Shown here piece after piece: positions 44,228 to 51,434 of a stretch of 64,000 bases of DNA. The notes under the pieces were generated by a model. It was not told where the DNA came from, did no database searches, and saw only the letters and a list, made by a program, of their open reading frames with translations. Location of the stretch: positions 1 through 64,000 of the forward strand of contig JAUNDC010000005.1 of assembly GCA_030526355.1 (NCBI GenBank), in the 5' to 3' direction. The position numbers and the translations under genes are program-made. This DNA comes from Bacillota bacterium (GTDB lineage: Bacteria > Bacillota > Clostridia > Peptostreptococcales > Anaerovoracaceae). How positions within the stretch are numbered: the stretch's first letter is position 1; each line of letters starts with the position of its first letter.

Positions 44228-45587
44228 AATATGGCCGGTTCATGACAGCCTCAAGCGGCTGGTTGACTATGCAGGCAATCCGGAGAAGACGGAATACAGC
44301 GACCTGAGGAATACGCTTCACTATGCAGGAAACAAAGAGAAGACCGAGAATTTTTATTTCGTCAGCGGTATCAACTGCGATGCAGACAAGGCGTATGAGC
44401 AGATGGTTCATGTAAAAAAGCACTTCGGCAAAATGCACGGTAATGTTGCTTATCACGGTTATCAGAGCTTTCGACCCGGCGAAGTAACGCCGCAGCAATG
44501 CCATGAAATCGGACTGAAGCTTGCACGTCAGCTGTGGGGAGAACAATATCAGGTGCTTGTCGCAACTCACCTTGACAAAGACCATCTGCACAATCATCTG
44601 CTAATAAATTCTGTGTCGTTTGTCGATGGAAAGAAGTTCAATGACAATAAGAAAGCCTACTACGATATGAGAGATGCATCCGACAGGCTATGCAGAGAGT
44701 ATGGACTTTCTGTAATAGAAAAGCCAAGAGGGCAGACACCAAGAAGCATTTACTTTGCCGAAAAAAACGGCGAACCGACGAAGTACAATCTGATGCGTGA
44801 AGCTCTCGACAAAGCGATGAACTCAGCTAGAACGCCGGAACAGTTTGAGAAAGTTCTCAGAAGTCTCGGCTACGAATTCAATTATAATCCGTCGAGAAAG
44901 TATGCGACCATTAAACTGATCGGCTCAAAGAAAGCGGTGAGGCTTTACCACCTGGGAGAAAAATATGACATCCCTGAAATCAACAGAAGGCTCGATATGA
45001 ACTACCGTTATGGCATCGGCTCTCCATTCAGGAATTACTGCAGCAGGCTGGCAAAAAGTCATAGCATACCTGCTTTAAGGTTAAAGGTCAGAAAGAGAGC
45101 GACTCGCAGGATAGGCGGTCTGAGAGGGCTGTATTATCACTACTGTTATCTGCTGGGATATCTGCCGAGAGGAACAAAACGCAAGCCGCTTTCGCCGGAA
45201 ATGAAAGAAGCGTGGAGACGCCTTGACAGAACCAGTCAACAGATAAGACTCATAAGCAAGTACGGTTTCAAGAATCTTGATGATGTGACAAGCTTCATAT
45301 CTCAGACTGATTCTGTAATGGAAAGCATCAAGGCGGACAGAAACAGAATATACAACAGGCTCAGGCGATGCAACGATCCTGAAACAGAATTACAACTGAA
45401 ATCCCAGCGGGATGAATGCACAGCAAAGCTCGCTGCCTTGCGAAAAGAACTTAAGACAGCGGAGCATATTCTGGAAGATAACCCGAAAATCAGAGAAGAA
45501 ATATCAAAGGAACAGCAGATGAAACCTCTGCAGCAGGAAATTATCAAATCAGAAATAAAGAAAAGAGAACGTGAACGCTGCAGATAG
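44214..45587 (+). CDS. Relaxase (MobA/VirD2-like, MOBP type)
   Basis: About 457 residues from MATTKIWP, which has AAGGTGA six bases upstream; the ATG at 44190 is less likely. The N-terminal relaxase domain has candidate nicking Tyr19 (LVDYAGNP) and the metal-binding three-His motif in ATHLDKDHLHNHLLINSV near 130-147. The C-terminal half is basic and helical, ending in Glu/Lys-rich coiled coil. It nicks at oriT and pilots the strand through a helper's secretion channel. Overlaps mobC by 14 bases. Confidence 0.92.
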   Translation: MATTKIWPVHDSLKRLVDYAGNPEKTEYSDLRNTLHYAGNKEKTENFYFVSGINCDADKAYEQMVHVKKHFGKMHGNVAYHGYQSFRPGEVTPQQCHEIGLKLARQLWGEQYQVLVATHLDKDHLHNHLLINSVSFVDGKKFNDNKKAYYDMRDASDRLCREYGLSVIEKPRGQTPRSIYFAEKNGEPTKYNLMREALDKAMNSARTPEQFEKVLRSLGYEFNYNPSRKYATIKLIGSKKAVRLYHLGEKYDIPEINRRLDMNYRYGIGSPFRNYCSRLAKSHSIPALRLKVRKRATRRIGGLRGLYYHYCYLLGYLPRGTKRKPLSPEMKEAWRRLDRTSQQIRLISKYGFKNLDDVTSFISQTDSVMESIKADRNRIYNRLRRCNDPETELQLKSQRDECTAKLAALRKELKTAEHILEDNPKIREEISKEQQMKPLQQEIIKSEIKKRERERCR

Positions 45588-45632
45588 CAGTAAGCTACAG
45601 CATCAGAATTAACGAGGAAAGGAGGTGTCCCG

Positions 45633-46871
45633 GTGAATAATTCCAATTCAAATGAAGTATTGCAATACCTTGTTGAAAACGGTATCATTGACTTAGGCAA
45701 TGTGGAAAATGACATGAAAAAACAGAAACTGCAGAAGATTTTGCTGGGACACCCATACTCTATCAAACAAGGGAAGAACGGCCGCTGGACAACATATGTA
45801 TATGATGAAAATTATCCTAAAAACAGACGGCAGATAGCAAAATCCTCTGAAGAAAAGCTTCATGAAGCGCTATACAACCATTATTGCGGAATAGAGGAAG
45901 GTAAGCCGCAGAATGAAATGACCCTTGAAACACTGTATCCAAGATGGCTTGAATTCAAATCACTTCACACAGATGCTTCGACATACATTACCCGTATCGG
46001 AAACGAGTGGAAAAAGCATTACGAAGGTACAGACATTGTTAAGGTTCCTGTTACCAAGCTCACTAAGCTGATGCTGGATGAATGGGCTCACAGGCTCATA
46101 AAGAATAACAACATGAGCAAAAAACAATACTACAACTGTACCGTGATAATGAATCAGGCGCTGGATTATGCAGTGGATCTGGAGGTTATTGAAAAGAACC
46201 CGTTCAAGGCAGTCAAGATTGATGGCAAGCGTATGTTTCGCCATGAGCGAAAAAAAGCCAGTGAAACACAGATTTATACTAGAAGCGAGGAAGCGCAGCT
46301 CAAAAGAATGGCTTGGGATGATTTTGAAAATCGTGTCAAGGTTCATCAGCTTTCTCCGCTGGCGGTGCTGTTCCAGTTTGAGACTGGTGTCAGAATCGGT
46401 GAACTGGTGGCACTTCGTTATGAAGATGTGAACGGCAGATATCTGCACGTGCAGCGTATGTGGAGAAGGGATGCGAAGGAAATCGTGGAACATACAAAAG
46501 GAACGTATGGCGACAGAGAGGTTATCCTGACTACCGAGGCTCTTCATATTATTGAAAGTGCCAGGAAGCGTCAGGAGGAACTTGGCGTAAGCACAGACGG
46601 ATATATTTTTTCGATAACTGATGAGCCGGTATCGTATTATGCTGTGTCTGACCTTTACAGGAAGTACTGCAATAAAATGGGTATAGAGGTGAAAAGCTCT
46701 CACAAATCACGTAAGACGGTGATTTCATCTATGATCGATGCCAACATGAATATCAACACTATTCGCGAGATGGCAGGACATGCCGATGAAAGAACCACTT
46801 ACAATAATTATTGCTTTGACAGAAGCACTGAAGATGAACGAATCGAACAGATGGAACGTGCTCTGGCATAA
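45633..46871 (+). CDS. int: Tyrosine integrase of the element (Tn916 Int-like)
   Basis: 412 residues. N-terminal arm-binding domain (YSIKQGKNGRWTTYVYDENY, residues 42-85) of the Tn916 type, a core-binding SAM-like domain (95-200), and the catalytic domain with Arg254 (TGVRIGEL), His357-x2-Arg360 (SHKSRK), His383 (GHADERTT) and Tyr393 (NNYCF). GTG start, with AAAGGAGG seven bases upstream. It integrates the element into the 3' end of tRNA-Lys, whose core lies 220 bases downstream, and its likely arm sites flank the cores. No excisionase gene is recognised beside it. Confidence 0.95.
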   Translation: MNNSNSNEVLQYLVENGIIDLGNVENDMKKQKLQKILLGHPYSIKQGKNGRWTTYVYDENYPKNRRQIAKSSEEKLHEALYNHYCGIEEGKPQNEMTLETLYPRWLEFKSLHTDASTYITRIGNEWKKHYEGTDIVKVPVTKLTKLMLDEWAHRLIKNNNMSKKQYYNCTVIMNQALDYAVDLEVIEKNPFKAVKIDGKRMFRHERKKASETQIYTRSEEAQLKRMAWDDFENRVKVHQLSPLAVLFQFETGVRIGELVALRYEDVNGRYLHVQRMWRRDAKEIVEHTKGTYGDREVILTTEALHIIESARKRQEELGVSTDGYIFSITDEPVSYYAVSDLYRKYCNKMGIEVKSSHKSRKTVISSMIDANMNINTIREMAGHADERTTYNNYCFDRSTEDERIEQMERALA

Positions 46872-46912
46872 TTTTTTAAAAAATTTTTTCTAAAATGTAG
46901 CAAATCAAAAAT

Positions 46913-46962
46913 AGTGTAAGCAAAAAGCAAAAAGTGTAAGCATTTTTGAGAAAGTGTAAGCA
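46913..46962 (+). repeat. Three AGTGTAAGCA repeats at exactly 20-bp spacing (integrase arm sites)
   Basis: AGTGTAAGCA at 46913, 46933 and 46953, same orientation, two DNA turns apart. TTACACTCGAAT at 46980-46991 is the inverted form of ATTCGAGTGTAA at the left end (4357-4368). Confidence 0.7.
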
Positions 46963-47054
46963 CTCACACACGTGCCCTTTACACTCGAATCTATTCATTT
47001 CAGACAGTATTCGCAATCCTTGAAACGGTTGAAATTCCAATATCCGCAAGGATA

Positions 47055-47085
47055 AAGAAAAAACCTTGCAGAATCATCTGCAAGG
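47055..47085 (-). terminator. Terminator of tRNA-Lys supplied by the element
   Basis: CCTTGCAG/CTGCAAGG stem (47064-47071/47078-47085), 6-base loop, then a T-rich run on the minus strand. It lies on the element side of the core. Confidence 0.8.
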
Positions 47086-47093
47086 CCTCGAAA

Positions 47094-47118
47094 TTGGTAC
47101 ACCATCAGGGGTTCGAAC
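47094..47118. other. attR: right attachment core
   Basis: 25 bases identical to 4281-4305, covering the T-arm, acceptor 3' strand and CCA of the intact tRNA-Lys. Confidence 0.88.
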
Positions 47119-47170
47119 CCTGGACACCCTGATTAAGAGTCAGGTGCTCTGCCAGCTGAGCTAATGGTGC
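47095..47170 (-). tRNA. tRNA-Lys (anticodon CTT)
   Basis: 76 bases on the minus strand. Acceptor GCACCAT/ATGGTGT (last pair G-U), D arm GCTC/GAGC, anticodon arm CCTGA-CTCTTAA-TCAGG giving CTT, T arm CAGGG-TTCGAAC-CCCTG, encoded CCA. The element restores a full-length tRNA at its right end. Confidence 0.95.
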
Positions 47171-47319
47171 ATATTAAGTTGTCCGAACAAATAAGAGTAT
47201 ATCGTGTAAAGATGCTATTGTCAACAAAAAAATTAATAAATTTGCAAAAAAATATCCTCATATTACCGCTCATACTAAATATCGTTCAGAACAAAATAGT
47301 ATTGAGGAGGGATGAAAAA

Positions 47320-47481
47320 ATGAAAAACAATAACAAGATCAATAATAATGCTCAGAAACAATCAAACAAGAGCACTAACCGTTTCGCCAACGAGAGAAAT
47401 GAAAAGAGCGAACGCAGTGAAAGAAGCGAAAAGAGCGAAAGAAGTCAGAACAGACAGTCAAATAACAGAGCAGAGTACTAA
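47320..47481 (+). CDS. Small hydrophilic protein with Ser-Glu-Arg repeats
   Basis: 53 residues, start set by GGAGG nine bases upstream. Asn/Lys/Gln-rich N-terminus, then SERSERSEKSERS. Low complexity and probably disordered. No known family recognised. It stands alone beside the tRNA, outside the element. Confidence 0.55.
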   Translation: MKNNNKINNNAQKQSNKSTNRFANERNEKSERSERSEKSERSQNRQSNNRAEY

Positions 47482-47644
47482 AGCATAGGATAAAGCTGTG
47501 TAGAGTTCTTTGCAAAAGACAGTCCGGACTGAAAAAGGACTGAGATTCAACTGAAGCAAAACAGGCGGATAATCGGCAGATAAGCATATTATTTCCATTT
47601 ATATGAAAAAATATGAGGCTGAACCGCCTTTTTTGCATATGTGT

Positions 47645-47673
47645 TTGAAATTAGCCGTTCCTTATAGTATAAT
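47645..47673 (+). promoter_or_regulatory. Sigma-A promoter
   Basis: TTGAAA, 17-base spacer, TATAAT. It lies about 75 bases before the gene at 47749 and probably drives the three genes to 54335. Confidence 0.75.
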
Positions 47674-47748
47674 AGTAAAGATTATAAAATCTTTTAGAAA
47701 TGCAGTAAATCAGGCAGATAGTAAAATGCGAAAACAGGAGAAAAAAAT

Positions 47749-48447
47749 ATGACGACAATTATCGTTGTAGTTGTTGTAGCATTGGTTTTTTTTGTTACGA
47801 TATGTGTTGCTGCGTTTATGGTGTGGAAACGGGAAAGCGAAATCAGAACTGATAGCATCAGAGCCATAGAACGCAATCTTGAAAAGCTGGGCGCAAGTCT
47901 GTCGGAAGAAACCGCCGCACAGGAACATGAAAGTGAACCTGTCGAAGTACAGGAGCAGCGAGCCAGAGACTCGGGGAATGATATCTCGGAGCTGGATCTG
48001 ACAGGTATCAGGCAGAGAAATTTCAGAAGTATGAGATACAGGAATGCCGACCCATTCAGCTGGATGAGAAATGATTCGGGCATTGCAGAAGCTCAGGACG
48101 ATAAAAACGAAACGGCAGAACAATATACGGACATTGTCCCGGAAGAGATATATCCAGATAATGCATCTGAAGAACTGCAGCCATGCAGTGCACCGGAAGA
48201 GCCGGAGGATGAACAGATTTATGAAGAAATTGATCTGGACTTCGACAGGTTGAAGGATATGGTGGGTGAAACCAGACTTCACGAATTGGAATATGAACAG
48301 GAACCGGAACAAATTCAGGATGAAGCACCAGAGGAGAAAACCGAAATCGAATTTACAGAAGTGAAAAAACTTCCCCTGGGTCACGATGTAGGAAGAAGCG
48401 GAAGAAAATATACAGCAGCAGAATTGGAAGCGCTGATAAAAGAATAA
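47749..48447 (+). CDS. Membrane-anchored acidic protein
   Basis: 232 residues: one N-terminal membrane helix (residues 3-25, Val/Ala-rich), then a soluble, very acidic cytosolic-type region without recognised domain, ending in YTAAELEALIKE. AGGAGAAAAAAAT precedes the ATG. It is 19 bases upstream of the zinc-ribbon/coiled-coil protein, which has a comparable acidic and low-complexity character. Function unknown. Confidence 0.7.
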   Translation: MTTIIVVVVVALVFFVTICVAAFMVWKRESEIRTDSIRAIERNLEKLGASLSEETAAQEHESEPVEVQEQRARDSGNDISELDLTGIRQRNFRSMRYRNADPFSWMRNDSGIAEAQDDKNETAEQYTDIVPEEIYPDNASEELQPCSAPEEPEDEQIYEEIDLDFDRLKDMVGETRLHELEYEQEPEQIQDEAPEEKTEIEFTEVKKLPLGHDVGRSGRKYTAAELEALIKE

Positions 48448-48466
48448 AGTCCAAAAGGAGGAACTT

Positions 48467-51418
48467 ATGTATTGTAATAATTGTGGAAGTGAAATCGCAG
48501 ATGGCGGGAAATTCTGCAGTAACTGCGGTGCACCGGTAGCACCGGCAGCAAAGCCGGAACCCGTGATTGAAGCGGCACCGGAACCTTTGGCAGAAAAAAG
48601 TGCTCCAGAAACACCGGAAAGAAGTGTCAGAAGAATGAGCTTTGACGAATTCCAGTGGAATGTGGAGGACTATCCGGACAGAAACAATATAGGCAAGACA
48701 GATGATGTTGATTTTAACTGGCATGCCGACCCTGCAGATATACAGAGTGTTTCAGGCAGAGGTAATACAGGGGCTGCGCCGGTATCAGAGCCGCCAGTAA
48801 AGGAACCCGCACCGGCAGACAACGATGTGCTACAGACCGAAAGAATCATACCGAAGGATACAGACTTACATAATTCAATTTTCGGACAGGACGATAAGTC
48901 AGCAGATGCAGAAGCAATGAGCGCTGCAGACAGAATAGACAAGTTCTATACATTTAACAGAAAGAATGAGGAATTCCAGCAGCTGCTCAACAGAGAGTAC
49001 GAAAAAGTAAAATCAGGAAATGCAATTCAGCATGAACTCTCGGAAGCAGAGAAAAATGCACAGGAAAGATTTGATGCAAGACCAGCTGACTCTTCGATGG
49101 AAGCATTCCTCGAAAGAGAAGGTGTGGTTAAGCCATATCAGCCAAAAGCCTTTGAATCTGATGTACTGCAGAGGATAGAGGCTCAGGAAGCTGAAAAGGA
49201 AGCAAAAAGGCTTGAGGAAGAAGCCAGACTGAAAGCAATAGAAGAAGCCAGAAAAGAAGCAGCAGAGAAGGCAAAGCTTGAAGAAGAAGCAAGAAAAAAG
49301 GCAGAGGAGGAAGCTGCCAAGCTTGCTGAAATTGCAAGAAAGAAAGCCGAAGAGGAAGCTAAGGCTGCTGAAGAAGCCAGGATAAAAGCAGAGGAGGAAG
49401 CAAGAATCAAGGCAGAAGAAGAGGCCAGAAGAAGAGCAGAGGAAGAGGCCAGATTGAAAGCTGAAGCCGAAGCAAAGGTCAGAGCAGCAGAGGAAGCCAG
49501 ACTGAGAGCAGAAGCGGATCTCAAGGCAGCACAGGAAGCAGCCAGGATCAGAGCGCAGCAGGAAGCCAGACTTGCAGCAGAGGCTGAAGAGAAATTCAGA
49601 GCCGAGCAGGAAAGGCAGCGGCTTGAAGCAGAGGAAGCACAGCGCAGACTCGAAGAGAAGAGAAAAAAGCTTGCGGAGGAAGCCAATCAGGCAGCAGCAG
49701 AGGAAGAAGCCAGAAAGGTTCTCGAGCAGACAAGCAGGATGAGAGAAGAGGAAGCAGCCAAAATCAAAGCAGCTGTTGCCAGCCTCAGAGCAGGTGTGGC
49801 TGCAGATCCTCGCAATGAAGCTTCCGTTGAAGGCGCAGGAAGAGCAGTATCCACAATGCGCAAGGATGTAGAAGAAGCACATCAGGCAACGAGAAATCAG
49901 ATAAATGAAATGGCAAAAGCCAGAACAGCATACTTTGCCGAACTTGAAGAGATCAAAGAAGAACCGGTTTCAAATGGCAAAGCAGGAGCCGCTGCAGAAC
50001 AGGCACAGCAGCGACAGGTTACAGGAAGAGCCACAATGCTTTCCGATAACGACCTCAGAAAAACAAGAGTAGTAGACAAAAACGCAATACTGGCAGGACT
50101 CGAAGGCGCAACAAGAGTCTCCAGCAAGAAACCAGCACCGGCACCTGCCAGCGACGAAGACTTCTTTAACAGCCTCGACGCAGCAGCCGGCCAGCAGAAC
50201 GCACCAGAGGAGCCGGCAGCTGCAGCACCAACAGCAGCAGATGAGCTCGGATTTGTAAATGAAAACAAACCAGCTGAAGCAGATGACCTGCTCAGCCAGT
50301 TCGAAAGCATCAGCAGCATAGACGACGAAAACAACGGAATGCAGGAAGCCGAGGCGCAGAATGACAACTACGGCCTCGAAAATACAGTAGTGATGCCTCA
50401 CGAAGAAAGCACCGCCGGCATTGTAGCAAATGATTTTGACAATTACGGCAATGAAGAAGCAGCAGACTACATAAACAGACAGAGAATGCAAAGACAGGAA
50501 AGTGCCATGGACGACTTCTACGGAAGACCTGGTGACGATGATTACGAAGATGAGCCGCTGACCAAAAAGGAACTCAGAGCTCAGGCTAAAGAAGAAAAAC
50601 GTCTTGAAAAGCAGAAGGCCAAGGAAGCTAAAGCAGCAGCAAAGGCCGGAAGAAAAAAAGGCGCAGACTACAGCGAAGATGACGGCTTTGACGAAGAAGA
50701 ATCCGGCGGCAAAGGAAGAATAGTTCTTAAGGTGATACTGGTAATACTGATAGTCGTTCTGGCAGTGGAAGTTGCAGGAATGATAATCAAAATAGCAGCA
50801 CCACAGAGCGGCGCAGCCGAATTTATAGACAATCAGCTTAATAAGGTTATTCAGCTGATAACCGGAGACGATGAGACAGAGTACAGCTTTGCATCGGAAC
50901 CACCAAGGACAGAACCCCTTGAAGACAAGACAGAGCTCATAGCTTCACAGCTTAGCAAGAATAAAAATATAAATATCAGGGATATCGCATACGACCCGGA
51001 GCTTAAATACAACGCAGACGAAGATGCGGAAATATCAGACCTGGTCCTATCACAGCCTATGACCCAAGTCGAGTGGGGTAAGGATGAAAACAACCATACC
51101 GTATATTACGATGAAGAGGTCGTAGGCCAGATAATCGCTTATGAATCAAATCTTGTCAATCTGAGAAACAACGGTGATGAAACCGTTCTGGGAATGATAA
51201 AAGAAGATTCTGAGCTTTATAAAAAGACGGCTGCACTGAAGAACAAAAAAATGAACGGAGAGTTCACAAAGCTTGAAATAGGGGAAATCAGGCAGGCCGG
51301 AAGTACATATTATATTTGGGTTAGGGAGACAATAGGAACAACCTCAAAAGAAAAGGTATATTCCATGTACCCTGAGAGCGGATTTGTCATGAAAATGGCC
51401 GCCTGCTATGACAAATGA
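48467..51418 (+). CDS. Zinc-ribbon, coiled-coil membrane protein
   Basis: 983 residues. An N-terminal zinc ribbon (CNNCGSEIADGGKFCSNCG, Cys3/6/18/21 region), a Pro/Glu-rich linker, then a long Ala/Glu/Lys/Arg coiled coil (about residues 225-440, EEARLKAEAEAK-type repeats). A disordered acidic stretch and a Lys-rich segment lead to one membrane helix (about 752-775, VILKVILVILIVVLAVEVAG-like), followed by an extracytoplasmic domain of ~210 residues. AAAGGAGG precedes the ATG. Zinc ribbon inside, single pass, sensor-like domain outside suggests a scaffold or surface sensor. The next gene follows after 16 bases. Confidence 0.8.
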   Translation: MYCNNCGSEIADGGKFCSNCGAPVAPAAKPEPVIEAAPEPLAEKSAPETPERSVRRMSFDEFQWNVEDYPDRNNIGKTDDVDFNWHADPADIQSVSGRGNTGAAPVSEPPVKEPAPADNDVLQTERIIPKDTDLHNSIFGQDDKSADAEAMSAADRIDKFYTFNRKNEEFQQLLNREYEKVKSGNAIQHELSEAEKNAQERFDARPADSSMEAFLEREGVVKPYQPKAFESDVLQRIEAQEAEKEAKRLEEEARLKAIEEARKEAAEKAKLEEEARKKAEEEAAKLAEIARKKAEEEAKAAEEARIKAEEEARIKAEEEARRRAEEEARLKAEAEAKVRAAEEARLRAEADLKAAQEAARIRAQQEARLAAEAEEKFRAEQERQRLEAEEAQRRLEEKRKKLAEEANQAAAEEEARKVLEQTSRMREEEAAKIKAAVASLRAGVAADPRNEASVEGAGRAVSTMRKDVEEAHQATRNQINEMAKARTAYFAELEEIKEEPVSNGKAGAAAEQAQQRQVTGRATMLSDNDLRKTRVVDKNAILAGLEGATRVSSKKPAPAPASDEDFFNSLDAAAGQQNAPEEPAAAAPTAADELGFVNENKPAEADDLLSQFESISSIDDENNGMQEAEAQNDNYGLENTVVMPHEESTAGIVANDFDNYGNEEAADYINRQRMQRQESAMDDFYGRPGDDDYEDEPLTKKELRAQAKEEKRLEKQKAKEAKAAAKAGRKKGADYSEDDGFDEEESGGKGRIVLKVILVILIVVLAVEVAGMIIKIAAPQSGAAEFIDNQLNKVIQLITGDDETEYSFASEPPRTEPLEDKTELIASQLSKNKNINIRDIAYDPELKYNADEDAEISDLVLSQPMTQVEWGKDENNHTVYYDEEVVGQIIAYESNLVNLRNNGDETVLGMIKEDSELYKKTAALKNKKMNGEFTKLEIGEIRQAGSTYYIWVRETIGTTSKEKVYSMYPESGFVMKMAACYDK

Positions 51419-51434
51419 TTAGGGAGGTACAATT

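Larger units (their letters stand above)
4281..47118. mobile_element. Integrative mobilizable element inserted in tRNA-Lys(CTT), about 42.8 kb
   Basis: Identical 25-bp cores mark both ends, the right one inside an intact tRNA-Lys. The integrase gene is the last gene before the right end, with arm-type repeats just inside both ends. A relaxase, MobC, a candidate oriT and a RepA-like ATPase complete the mobility module (42742-46871). No VirB4, VirD4 or other type IV secretion genes are visible, so it is mobilizable rather than self-transmissible. The cargo from 4.4 to about 41 kb is markedly AT-richer than the mobility module and the chromosome, which suggests a separate origin. Further insertion sequences are nested inside (27.7-32.7 kb). 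Confidence 0.85.

Noticed and set aside
49013..49882. Long minus-strand open frame of ~289 codons (Phe/Cys/Leu-rich)
   Set aside because: It is the shadow of the Ala/Glu/Lys coiled coil on the plus strand; composition bias keeps the antisense frames open, and there is no ribosome site.
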